Assembly (NCBI GenBank): GCA_905221615.1
Contig: CAJNDT010000147.1
Coordinates: 273,501-337,500 of the forward strand
Source: Symbiodinium sp. CCMP2592
Taxonomy: Eukaryota; Sar; Dinophyceae; Suessiales; Symbiodiniaceae
Reading direction: 5' to 3'
Length of the DNA: 64,000 nt
A program made the translations under genes and the position numbers. Each line of letters opens with the position of its first letter. The stretch's first letter is position 1. A model generated the notes under the pieces. It searched no databases. It was not told the origin of the DNA and saw only the letters and a list, made by a program, of their open reading frames with translations. Below, in pieces: positions 25,060-35,104 of this stretch.

Positions 25060-25168
25060 ACTGTTGATGATATAAATCCTGCATTACCTTAAGGACCCTC
25101 AACTATAAGATTTATGGAACAACATATTCCTGATTATGGGTGATGCAGGATTTATATCATCAACCGTA
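25060..25168. mobile_element. Family-E TIR element, inverted orientation
   Basis: The arms CTGTTGATGATATAAATCCT and GGATTTATATCATCAACCG pair. The inner part is the reverse of 10517-10622. Confidence 0.85.
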
Positions 25169-25512
25169 TTGCTGGCATCTTCATGCTTCTGCACTAGACC
25201 ACAACCCAACAACCCGACGAAGAACGAGACGCAAGATGCAAATAGAATGATGAATAACAAGGGGGCTCAACAACTAGAACAGGGCTTCGGGTGATAGGGT
25301 ACTAAATATGACTATCAGTTCATAAGTAAACGAAAATAAGCAGTGATAATCACTCATGAAATACAAGATCCAGCATCACTTATGACTCAAAGTTTGGTGC
25401 AAGTTCCTCGAAAACCTCAACCCTAAAATCCTGAACTGAACCCTAAGTCTTGAGTTCGAGCAGAAAGAGGCCGGTCCTCCCTCGCCTTCAGAGCTATGCA
25501 ACAATGCAGAAA

Positions 25513-25608
25513 CTGATACGTAATAGTGACAATAAGGATTATATAGGATTATATTAGGGCCCTATTATATTCCTATTGTACCACTATTACAGGGCGGGGG
25601 CAGCTTCT
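25513..25608. mobile_element. Family-K TIR element
   Basis: GTAATAGTGACAATAAGGAT is mirrored by TCCTATTGTACCACTATTAC. A related copy in reverse order lies at 59572-59648. Both neighbour a CAGCTTCTAAC sequence. Confidence 0.75.
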
Positions 25609-25934
25609 AACTGATACAGAACTCTGAATCCTATATAGCCTTTATTGAAGCGTAAGATTCCCCCACGCCCCCTATTCTGGTTATTGAAGGCACCCCGGGC
25701 TTCGCGTTAGGGTCGCACCAGTAGTCTCAGCACCGGAAAACAGAATGAGGATTAAGCCAAGACAGCAATTTCAGCTAATGCCTTCAAAGCTGCTGAAAGC
25801 TTCCACGCAGTCGTTGACGTAGGTCACGAAACCTTGTGATGGCGCGCTAGAGAAAGCTGACTCTAGCCCGAATCCTTCTCAAGCTTTCCTGCGACACATA
25901 CCTCGACACAAGACCCATGGCGAGACCTCAACCC

Positions 25935-25984
25935 TACCTATAGTCTCCATTGTAGTTCCTTTTTGGGGTTACCTTATAGGATCC

Positions 25985-26018
<34 letters not shown>

Positions 26019-26057
26019 GCTAACCCAAAAAAGGAACTACAATGGAGACTGTAGGCA
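25935..26057. mobile_element. Family-C TIR element with internal (TA)n expansion
   Basis: The arms are CCTATAGTCTCCATTGTAGT and its mirror. The centre holds ~13 TA units at 25989-26014 that siblings lack. The 70-codon frame through it is an artefact. Confidence 0.85.
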
Positions 26058-26990
26058 GATCTTGCGGCATGCTTATTGGGGTGATGAGGTGGACGGTGAT
26101 GCACAGGTTCGTGCTCAGGATGTCCGGGGTTGGGTCTCACTTCTCGGGATACTTGCTACATATATTGAACAATAGTAAGAACGGTACTCATGACAACATA
26201 TAAAAATCGTGTATAAAGATGTGTGTATATGTGTGTGCATGAGCCGCTGTGTTTGTCCGCGGTTCGAGTTACTTGCTATCTCTTTGCAGTGCCCTTATCT
26301 CCATTCCTGTTGAATACCGGCAGAAATTCTCTATCTCGTTCGAATATCGGTAGAAATAGCTCTATCCGAGCACTACGCGACTACGCGTACCAGGACAAAT
26401 GGGCTATATGGCCTGATTTGGCCGACTCCGTCGATCAATGTTGTGCATCTCGCTTGGGTATGGTTTACTATCGCGTTTCGATCCGACTACATCACATCCA
26501 ACGTGACAGCAACTCTACCTCATGCCGTCGTAAAAGCTGCGGTTCATCTGACTGTGTCATGCCGCACCAGCCTCTCTTTCAGCTTCGACTTCAGGTAGGA
26601 CTGCCACGAGTTGTAAATACGCTGAATCTGGTGCTCAGATGTGTCAGACCGCGGGTGCCTACCAAGCAGAACACCACAGAACCCTCAACAGCAAACAAAA
26701 AACATCAATCAAACGCGAAACGCGGAAGTTTACACAAGGCATTGTTAGAGACCTTAGCCCTGGGCAAAATCTGAAATGAACCCTCCAGCCCTAAGCTCAA
26801 AGCCCTGAACCCTCTAACTCACAAACCCAGAGCCGCAGACCTCGGGGGCATTAGGGTTTATATTGTGCTTTGAGAGCTGCCGTTTATGTTTATGGGCCAA
26901 TAACATGCGCTTCTGTGCGGGGGTGGAAGGGCTTGACAGTAGCTCAAGCACAATAAACAATGGATGATGCCCCTAAACCCTAAACCGTCA
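26058..26990. other. Gene-free stretch
   Basis: A 183-codon plus-strand frame at 26223-26774 is long for this sequence but has no recognisable domain, signal or repeat. I do not support it as a gene. CCCTAAA filler follows at 26770-26990. Confidence 0.35.
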
Positions 26991-26997
26991 GCAATAA

Positions 26998-29900
26998 TTA
27001 CTTGCAGAGTCTTGGCATTTCAGCCGTGGTGTCGATCTTCGAGTTCCATTCTTTCAGTGTCCAACCGTGGATCGAAAAACAATGATGACATTCCCCAAAT
27101 ACGTGAAGAGAAACACAAGAGCAAAATAAAATATGTAGCGTAAAACGAATACATACATACGTAACCATACGTACATACATATGCCTGTAGCGATGAATCC
27201 TTAGCCCAACTCATAGGTCGTGGAACGAGGAGGCAAGGTGAAGCCGGTCTTCTTCTTGACGGCCGGTTGGTTGGCTGCGTAGAGGAAGGGAAGTGCCTTC
27301 AGTTGCAGACTTTCCCGTTTGAGCAGAGAAAGCAATGCTAGTGATAGTGCTTCCAGGCTTCCAGCCTAAGGGACCCATGCACGTATGATGTATGCGTATC
27401 AGGTTCCAGGGTATGATGCTAGGGAAACTCAAATCTTGTGGGGCTCGTGAGCAAGCGAGTAGTAGGAAGCTTTTGGCTGGAGCTTTATGCGCAACTCCTC
27501 AGTGCTTCCTGTGCATGAGTCGTACAGGACCTTACAATTACAAGGAGCACCAAGACTCCAAGCCCAACATCTAAAGCCTATACTTCGCACAACACTGCTA
27601 CCCAGATCCCAATACCCTGCAACTAAAACCCACCCCAAACCCTCAACCTGAAACCTTCAGCCTCTAAACTGAACCCAACCCAATCGCCTTGAAGTCAGCA
27701 ATCGTCGGCTGCGACCCAACAAGGAACTTCCCCGTCTTGAAGAATGTCTTCTCTACCATGCCGAGGGCCTCGCCAAAGGACTCGGGTTTAGGGTTTAGGG
27801 TCTAGGGTTTAGGGCCTATAGGGGTTAGGGTTTAGAACCAAAGGATTCAGGCTTGGTTACTTGTTTTTTGCGGCTCAAGGAGTAAAGGGCTAAGGCTAAA
27901 GCGTTCATGGTACAGAGCTTCATGTTACAATGCCACGGAACCTGCACTATAACACTTAACCGTAAACCCTGCAAAGCCCTGTAAAGTGCGCCTAACACAA
28001 GAATTGCATATAAGGCCCAATATATCTCCTATACTAAACTTCCACCATCCCATACACCCCAAGCCCAGAAATCCCTGAAAACCTACACCCACGCTGAAAC
28101 CTTGAAGCCTTTAACGCACAGCTCTTGTTTCGAGAAAGCCCCCGCAAGTGTGACACAAAGTACGCTCCCGCAGAGCCTACGGAGCCCCGAATTGCCCTGG
28201 AAATTCCTCTTGCAAGGGCCTTCCCAAAAAGCACCACTCTAGACTCTAGAATCCGAAACAGTAAAAACTCTCAACCCAAAGCTCTGAACCCTGTAAAACC
28301 CGCCGTTCCAGCATTCCTTCTTGTGATTTCTTTATATAAGTCCTTGAAAAGGTAGGTCAGTCGGGTTAGGACAAGCCCTGAACCAAAGGAACCCCCAAAC
28401 CCCAAAATTCGACACCTATTTCTAATTCTCAAACCCTAGACCCTAAACCCTAACGCCCTTATCCTGGAATCTGCCTAAAACACGCGTTCCTGGGGGCCTC
28501 AGTGGCGGTGCTGTTGACCTTGGCTTGGTCTGCCGGCGGCGCCCCGAAGCCCATCACCTGTCGGGTTCAGGAAGAAAAGGTCCTTAATAATTGGAATAAG
28601 GTTCCTTGTAAAGGGGTCTATAGGAGCTGCCATAAAGGGATACTATAAGGGTACTGAAACATAGGGGCCTCTATCATTGAATAGTGTTTGGGGGGCACAT
28701 TCCCTTACAACCTATAGTAAGGAACCACCAAAATTGCACAAGTAACTGTATTAAGTCTTCTCGGGATTGGGGCTTAGGGGGTATAAGGGTTTGGTGTCAT
28801 TTCAGGATTGGGGTTTAGGGCTTAGCTTAAGGTTTGTCTTAAGTATAAAGGCAGAGTTTCGGGCTTTTGGGGCTAGGATTCAGGGCTTTAGGCTCAAGAA
28901 AAGGAGAAGAGAAGTTCGGAAGAACGAATCCAAAGCCATGTACACCTAAAAAAGTATAGGGCCCCAAAAAAGCAGATAAGCAAAAATTAGGATAGGGATA
29001 TCCCATCTAAACCCCCTTATAATGAATCCCATTAAGGTAGGGATATCCCTATAAAAGCTTATGCTTATGTGCTTTTTGGGGTCCCTAAAGTAACTGGCCG
29101 AGAAGAAAGCGGATCCCAAGTAGCGGCCCAGTCACCGGATAGACGACGGCGACCGCCACCTTCCTTGATCTGCGGGTTTGAAGCTGTAAAGTAAAAGCCA
29201 GAAAGTTGGAATATGATTATCCTAAACCCTTTATGGTAAATTATAAGGCATCCGACCCTGAAACCATATTCCAACTTTCTGCAGTTCCCTTTAGGTTGCC
29301 AGCTTCAAGGTTTATGGGGCTTCATGGCCTTTGGGGACAGCGGCCTAAGACGTTTTTAGGCTTCAGGGTGATCTTGGGATTTGCCGGGAGAGGTGAGGGT
29401 TCAGACGGTCAAAAAAGTGGCGAGTGTTCTACAAAGCTCATCTCTGCGAGGATTAATTAACAAATACGGACCAAGCACAGCAGCAAGGAGTACGGTTGCG
29501 GGTGTTTTGGGGCAAAAAGTTAACAGAGGCCTTGAACGAACCCCAAACCCTAAAACCATAAAACATAAATATATAAGCCCTAATTTAAGCCAGATTCTGG
29601 TACACACCCGTGCTGAACAGATCCATGGCCATGTCGATCTTGGCACGGTTCTCTGCGTCGCCGGGGTAATACTGCGGTGCCTGAGTCTATACTGGGTGCT
29701 TGCAACGTTGTCGGGAAAAACATCCCGATGAGCCGTTTCCTTCCACCATCTCACTTTTTCGGCAAACACTACGGCGATCAACATCGAAAGTGATTCCCTC
29801 ATTCCATGTGGGTGTGAACAGGGGGGTCCATTCATATGAGCCCAGGTGCATAGTTCGAGGCGATGAAGCGCATGATCGCATTGCCTTCCCCGATGCAGAA

Positions 29901-30335
29901 CCCATCCGACCCCTCGTATGTCGGAATCTGGTGGAAAGGATTCTTCTCCTTGGCTGATCAAATCCGAGGTTGTGCCGTGCTTCAGAAGTCTTGAAGACCT
30001 GCCTATAATGGGTAGAAACTGCAATCGTAGAACCCCCAGCGAACACCGTAAAAGATAAGCTTCTTGTTTATTACTTACTACTGCTGCTGCTACCGCTGAT
30101 GTTGATGATGGTGCTGCAGCTGTGCCTTTTACTTTCGATGCTATTGTTGCCACTGTGGTGGAAGTCGTTGCTGTTGCTGCTGGCTCCTGCTGATGGCGTG
30201 GCCGTTCATGCTATTGCTGCAGCTGCCACTGCTGCTGCTGCTGCTGCTGCCGCTGCCGCTGCCGCTGCCGCTGCCGCTGCCGCTGCCGGCTGCCGCTGCC
30301 GCTGCCGCTGCCGCTGCCGCTGCCGCTGCGGCTGC

Positions 30336-30382
<47 letters not shown>

Positions 30383-30673
30383 ATGTTCAAGCCAATACGG
30401 CGGTCGCTGCTGATAATGTTGAACTTGTTGATGATGTTGTCGAACTTCTTGCTAGAGTTGCTGTGGTTGGTGCTGGAGGTTTGTTGTTGCTGTTGAGGTT
30501 GTAGCTGTGGCTGTGGTTGTGGACGTGTTTGTTGCTGTTGCTATTGCTAGTGCTGTTGCTGTTGCTGTCGGTTTGGTTACTATTGCTGTTGCTGGTGTTG
30601 TTGTTGTTGTTGTTGTGGTTGTCGTGGTTGTTGTCGTGGTTGTTGTCGTGGTTGTTGTCGTGGTTGTTGTCGC

Positions 30674-30704
<31 letters not shown>

Positions 30705-30843
30705 GGTGGTGGTGGTGTTGCTGTTGTCGCTGTCGTTGTGGTTGTGGTTGTTGTCGTTGATGATGATGCTGTTGTTATTGATGCTGCTGCTACTGTTGCT
30801 CTTGCATTTGCCGACTGCTGCTGTTGGTGTTGTTGGTGTTGCA

Positions 30844-30874
<31 letters not shown>

Positions 30875-30886
30875 TTGTTGTTGTGG

Positions 30887-30932
<46 letters not shown>

Positions 30933-32816
30933 GGCTTGTGGTGGGGCTGTCGTAAATTATGGCCGCGGTGCTTGGCTGTGTGATTCTTTGCTGGCTTCTC
31001 CTCGTGCTGGTTTATGCTAATCGTTTGTGTCCTTGTCTGTTTGTCTGGGTGGTGTTGGTGGTGGCGGCGGCGGTGAGGTTGGCGCCTTGGGCCATCTCGT
31101 TCTTGTTGTTGTTGCTGCCGCTGTGTCCGGCTCTGTTGTTGTGTCTGTTGATGTCGTTGTTGTTGCTAAGAGCCCCGCTGCTGTCGTTGCTTTGATAGCT
31201 GTTGAACCCAAAGCCCTAAACCCGAAACCCCAAAAAAAAACATTCCCCTTAGCTTTAAGCAAACCTGATGTGGGAGTTTCCGAAAATAGGGGACCCTAAA
31301 ATAGTACCCTAAATAGTAGGATCCTTATTATAAGGACCGGTACCCCTAATTTTCGGAAACTCTCATGTTTCAGTGGCCGCAGAGCTTCCAGGAACTCCGG
31401 TTTCTTGTGGGCACCCTCCATCAGATTACCTTACTTGTCCAGCTTCCAATAGGGAGTTTCTGAACACTAGAGGTACCTTATTTTGGGGTCCTTATAAGAA
31501 GGGTCCTAGAATTTAGGGTCCGATATTAAGGTCCCCTATTTTCGGAAACCCCCAATAGAAGATCATAAATGAACCTTAGGATCCCAAGGGTTGCTCATTT
31601 CTACTACAAAGCTACAGAGCTCCATGGCGCCGACACCAGTCTCCGTTGCAAGCATCAGCGATCCTGTGCAGTTCCTCGGAGCAGGGGTCGAGACCAGAAG
31701 GATGCTCAGTAGCTTTCAGATTTCGGGCCTTTAAGGGTTAGATATTCAGGGTGTAGGGTTTTTATGGGTTTCGGTTCGAGGATTAGGAGCCCTGCTCAAT
31801 TCAACGGTAGGATGCAGAAGAACAACGTCTGAGAAAGTTTTGCAGTATCAACGCCAAGCCGTTTCGGAGGGAGCCCTGCATTCTAGGAACCCAGAAGCTC
31901 AAAGTACCTAACTACGGAGCGATTTCAACAGCCCCCAATGTTATGTGTAGTTGCTATCTTGAACCAGTAAGGGGAATTTAAGTTATCTGTATGTGGAGAG
32001 AAGGAAAGAGAGAGGAGAGAAAGAAGGAAAAAGAGAGAGAGAGAGAGAGATGTGATTCATTTATGTGTTTGTTCGTGTGTGGCAAAGTGAGGCTGTGCCA
32101 TTGCAAGGCGTTCTACGGCAGAGCTTGGCGCTTCTCTCTGGGAGGCCTGGTGTGCTCGTCAAGGTCAAAGCACATAGATTGAGCAGAGAGCTCCAGCAGT
32201 AAACAAAGGCTCCTAAAACGCGGAGTGGGATGCTAGAGTGTTCGCAAACATTGTAACACGCAAATACTTGCGCACGTGCGAAGCTTGCCGCCTGCCTTGT
32301 CTTCTAAAGTTCGCTTGCAAACTGCAGGGCTTGAAGAGCTTCTGGGGTTCCTAAGGTGAAAGCCAGAAAGGTGGAACATGATTATCCTAAACCCTTTATG
32401 GTAATTTATAGGGTATCCTACCCTGAAACCATATTCCAACTTTCTGGAGTTCCCTTTAGCCCATGAACTTCAAGCCACTTGCCTCACAACTCGGCTCCTG
32501 CCTCGGGGCCCCCCGGCCATGAGTGCAGACCCCTGACTAATGAGCCTGCTCCTTCCCGGGAATCCTAAACCATAAACCATGGGGGGATCCGTGCTACAGG
32601 GAACTCCAGAAAGTTGGAATATGGTTTCTTGGTAGGATACCCTATAATTTACCATAGAAGGGTTAGGATAATCATATTCCAACTTTCTGGCTTTTACCTT
32701 AATGCGATGATTATCAACTTGTGGAAGTTGAGGTTCGCAGACACCGGCATACCATGGATCTTGGCCGCCTTCTCGCCAGCCTTGGCCGCGCCTGGAGGGC
32801 CGCCAGCATTCAAAAG
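26998..32816 (-). CDS. Glutathione S-transferase, second copy (GST-2), at least 10 exons
   Basis: This is a cytosolic GST-fold protein that would conjugate glutathione to electrophiles. I reassembled it by aligning segments to GST-1. The inferred exons, in transcript order, are 32737-32816, 31616-31674, 31389-31429, 29850-29948, 29591-29680, 29136-29159, 28507-28557, 27688-27780, 27213-27296 and 26998-27051. They total 675 nt in one frame ending in TAA. Landmarks are KIHGMPVSAN (exon 1), TGVGAMEL (2), EGAHKKPEF (3), HQIPTYEG and GEGNAIMRF (4, the thioredoxin-fold glutathione site), AKIDMAMD (5) and GSQPTIADFK (8, the all-helical C-terminal domain). Exon edges were chosen for AG acceptors with GT, GC or GA donors. 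The start is unresolved: no ATG lies in exon 1, so an upstream exon or decayed start is likely. It may be functional or a pseudogene; no internal stop was seen. Exons 6, 7 and 10 are least certain. Confidence 0.75.
27783..28500. other. GST-2 intron 7 contents
   Basis: CCCTAAA/TTTAGGG filler (27785-27835, 28380-28460) and a family-G fragment at about 28331-28372 (TTTATATAAGTCCTTG..GGTAGGT). No separate gene was seen; the 67-76 codon frames on both strands here are not supported. Confidence 0.5.
28661..28745. mobile_element. Family-D TIR element inside GST-2 intron 6
   Basis: It starts ATAGGGGCCTCTATCATTGA and carries the family's GGGGCACATT..ACCTATAGTAAGGAACCACC order. The right arm is decayed. 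Confidence 0.6.
28958..29088. mobile_element. Family-I TIR element inside GST-2 intron 6
   Basis: TAGGGCCCCAAAAAAGCA is mirrored by TGCTTTTTGGGGTCCCTA. The inner GGATAGGGATATCC is palindromic. A sibling lies at 59146-59281 with the same inner sequence. Confidence 0.85.
29191..29293. mobile_element. Family-B TIR element inside GST-2 intron 5
   Basis: Inverse orientation: AAAGCCAGAAAGTTGGAATA at the left and CATATTCCAACTTTCTG at the right. It lies 31 bp upstream (in transcript sense) of the proposed 24-nt exon 6. Confidence 0.85.
30058..31200. repeat. Triplet-repeat tract (GCT, GCC, TGT, GTT) within GST-2 intron 3
   Basis: Over 1.1 kb of almost pure triplets runs from GCTGCT and GCCGCT blocks (30225-30385) to TGTTGT and GTTGTT blocks (30590-30945). 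All three frames yield homopolymeric Ala, Val, Leu or Cys strings; these are not genes. It lies between GST-2 exons 3 and 4, if the gene model is right. Confidence 0.9.
31271..31365. mobile_element. Family-A TIR element inside GST-2 intron 3
   Basis: Clean arms TGGGAGTTTCCGAAAATAGG and TTTTCGGAAACTCTCA. It starts 24 bp beyond the inferred 5' splice site after exon 3. Confidence 0.9.
31451..31554. mobile_element. Family-A TIR element inside GST-2 intron 2
   Basis: AGGGAGTTTCTGAACACTAG to TTTTCGGAAACCCCCAA. This ~104-bp element makes up more than half of the 186-bp intron between exons 2 and 3. Confidence 0.85.
32032..32050. repeat. (GA)n microsatellite
   Basis: A short GA run within a purine-rich stretch from about 31995. 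Confidence 0.85.
32354..32459. mobile_element. Family-B TIR element inside GST-2 intron 1
   Basis: TGAAAGCCAGAAAGGTGGAA at the left and CATATTCCAACTTTCTGGAG at the right. It is oriented opposite to its neighbour at 32598-32701. Confidence 0.85.
32598..32701. mobile_element. Family-B TIR element inside GST-2 intron 1
   Basis: AGGGAACTCCAGAAAGTTGG to CCAACTTTCTGGCTTTTACC. It ends ~35 bp from the inferred exon-1 donor. With 32354-32459 it forms a divergent pair in one intron. Confidence 0.85.
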
Positions 32817-32842
32817 CTGGATGGACTTTTGGGGCTGTGGGT

Positions 32843-34028
32843 TTAGAGTTTGCCCAGGAGTCGGGCACGAAATTTCGCAGGCTCTTCATCGATCGCTGCT
32901 GGCACGTATGCCTAGGGATGTAAAGTGGCAGTTTCAAAGGTGCGAGCAGTGAGCAGCGACTCGAACAGGTCGTGGAAACTTCCGAATCCCGCAATAGCCC
33001 TCTGAAGCAACAAACCGAAACAGCATCTACATTTACACTTCCGAGCAATATGCTGCGCACCTGTCTCCCTCCCCGGATGAGCACCTGTCTTCATGGCTCC
33101 TGCTGTCGGCCCGCTTCCACATGTGACCACAGAGCCCGCATAGTTTGGAAGATCGGTCTTGGTGGCGAGGAACTCCTGTACTTTCTTTTGGGGCTTTCGG
33201 AGAATTTTTGAGAGGCTTAAGCGCCTTTTCATGGTTTTCAGCAAAGCACGGCTGTCAAAAATGAAATTCATCAGGGGTTTACTGGTTTAGAGTTTAGTAG
33301 GCAGCTCAGAGAGGATAGGGCGCAGGCTGTCGACTTTAGTCCGAAACCCCCTCTTCGTTTGTAAGGACATGCGGGGTCCAATCTCCATCGTTGGTTCAAT
33401 GTTTGGTTTCACCGGGTCCGGCTTCGGCGTTTCGTGGCTCCGAGTTCGGCACTACCTCGCTGAAAACTCCATGTTTGCATTGGGGTCTGAAGTCTGAGGG
33501 TTCTTTTAACGGGGGGTTTAGTTAGTATAAGGTCTAGGGCCCACTTTGCGCTTTTTGACGCCCTTCGCCATTTCGACAAAGTCCTATACCAGTAGCCCAA
33601 AATTTTACAAAAGGGTAGGCTATGACCCTATGATGACAGGGCATACCGTAACTTCCAAAGCAATCGGACATTGGAGCCACAGGTATATAACCTCTCGCAG
33701 AGCCAAGGAAGAAAAGGATTCAAAACGGCTGAGGGGCCAAATAAATCTACCTGAACCCATTGAGCTCCTTGTTGAGCTTCGTGATACGAGCAGGACCCTG
33801 AATATACGTTTGGTTAAACCAAACAGAAGGAACTACAACGGACACTACGCATAGCAAGTCCGGGAGTTTGGGAAGACAGGGGACCCTCCAATCGATCCGA
33901 ATCCTTAAACAATCCAAAAACCTAAACCCTAAATCCAAAACCCTAAATCCCACCCCTAACCCCACCAACAACCCCTTTTCCCGAAAGCAAGCACTCCGAA
34001 GGGCCCGGAAGTTGGAGAAACCCACCAT
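32843..34028 (-). CDS. Exon-like fragments of an unidentified gene between the two GSTs
   Basis: Several short minus-strand segments read like protein and lie next to AG or GT-type signals. They are MVGFSNFRALRSACFRE from 34028, ARITKLNKELNGF at 33751-33797, DFVEMAKGVKKRKV at 33542-33583, VQEFLATKTDLPNYAG near 33150-33200, and AAIDEEPAKFRARLLGKL ending in TAA at 32843-32845. I cannot name the family or close the frame across all junctions. A further segment at 32936-32978 would leave a 24-nt intron, too short to trust. It may be one small gene with ~5 exons, or decayed remains. Confidence 0.3.
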
Positions 34029-34190
34029 GTCGAATGGGGCCCTGAACTAGTAGAATAGGGTTTCGGGTGATACTGCTGGTCGAATAAGAACCTCAAAAAC
34101 AGTATAGAGTTATATGGGATATGATACTACAGGTATGATAAGAAACCCCCAAACTGTAGTGTTCATTACATCTAGGGGGCTATATTAGAC

Positions 34191-35104
34191 TTATCCCGCA
34201 TCCCATACTCGGTGGGAGAGCTCCTCCACGCCGAAGCCGTCAGCCGCCTTCAGCATCGATGAGGATGGCATTGCCGCCATGCAATCCTTCACATACTGTT
34301 CCAGACGGGGGTCAATCTGAATGCCGGATTTCTGCTTGATCATGGGCTGCATCGCGCAATGCAAGTAAGGCATCACCTTGTAGTCTGCGATGGTGAGCTT
34401 GTCCCCACAAATGTACTTGCCTTGGCCGATGAAGGTCTTCTTGAAACAGCTCAGGATCTCGCTGAGCTCTTCGTTCACCTTCGCCTGGTCCGCGGGGTGT
34501 GAGCCAAAGCCCAAGATTGGGTAGGTCCTTTGGAGCCACTTCTGATACACCGAGGTTCCCATGGCGTCCATGGCCCAATCGATTCGGGCTCTCATTTTCG
34601 GGTCGTCCGGATAGTAAGCCGGGGCATACTTCGCGGCCATGTAGCGCAAGATGGCATTGGACTCCCCAAGGGTGAAGCCATCTGCACCCTCGTAGGTCGG
34701 GATCGTGTGGAAGGCGTTCTTCGCCAAGAACTCAGGCTTCAAGTGTGCACCCGACATGAGGTCGCAGAACCTTAGCCGATTGAGTGTCCGGCCACCACAA
34801 GCAACACAAGCAACCACAGTTCCTGTAGAGTCAGGTGTGCAAGATTCCTCTACTTTCCAATATAGTTCCTTTAGCGGTCTACTTTACAGGACTTAAATGT
34901 TAAGTCGGTTAAACCGAAAAAGAACTACGCCATAGACTATAGGTAGCTTCCCTACTTGACCCCTTGGGCAAGCAACTCAAAGGCACCAATACCTGTGTCT
35001 TGGGCAAAGAGTACCGGCGACATGGCGTTGCAGGAGAGGGTCAAACCATGAATCTTGGCCTTGCCGTCCGGCGCCGTGGCTGGGCCACCGCAAAGGTTTC
35101 CCAT
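34191..35104 (-). CDS. Glutathione S-transferase, first copy (GST-1), two exons
   Basis: Inferred exons are 34977-35104 and 34191-34770, giving 235 residues, a normal cytosolic GST length. Exon 1 starts at an ATG in GCCATGGG context and encodes the first strand and helix of the thioredoxin fold (KIHGLTLSCNAMSP, then TGIGAFE). Exon 2 supplies DLMSGAHLKPEF, HTIPTYEG with the cis-Pro of the glutathione site, GESNAILRY, and the helical C-terminal domain with LTIADYKVMPYL. The intron (34771-34976) has a GT donor and AG acceptor and gives GAFEFCDLMSG across the junction. An open frame continuing upstream of exon 2 reads into intron and is not the start. It is probably active in glutathione conjugation in the cytosol; the class cannot be fixed. 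Its paralog lies downstream on the same strand. Confidence 0.85.
34849..34946. mobile_element. Family-C TIR element inside the GST-1 intron
   Basis: TAGTTCCTTT and AAAGAACTAC form the inner arms, with a CTATAGG end shared with 18543-18638. It is ~98 bp of a 206-bp intron; the outer arms are diverged. Confidence 0.75.

Larger units (their letters stand above)
18640..25060. other. Gene-free stretch
   Basis: Filler, microsatellites (19348-19378, 20640-20700, 21590-21660) and one family-E element. Several 80-150-codon frames (20040-20390 +, 21061-21510 +, 23461-23874 -) show no domain and often overlap equally long antisense frames. I could not support any as a gene. A short AACATCTTGCACGGCTT motif recurs at 20843 and 20893. 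Confidence 0.4.

Noticed and set aside
29401-30153. 250-codon minus-strand open frame
   Set aside because: It crosses GST-2 exons 4 and 5 and their intron in the wrong frame; the GST frame reads correctly only when the intron is removed.
30099-31299. Ala-, Val-, Leu- and Cys-run open frames up to 167 codons
   Set aside because: Product of the triplet tract; no unique sequence or domain.
32470-33084. 204-codon minus-strand frame
   Set aside because: It runs through a family-B element and GST-2 exon 1 in the wrong frame, so it is not one gene.
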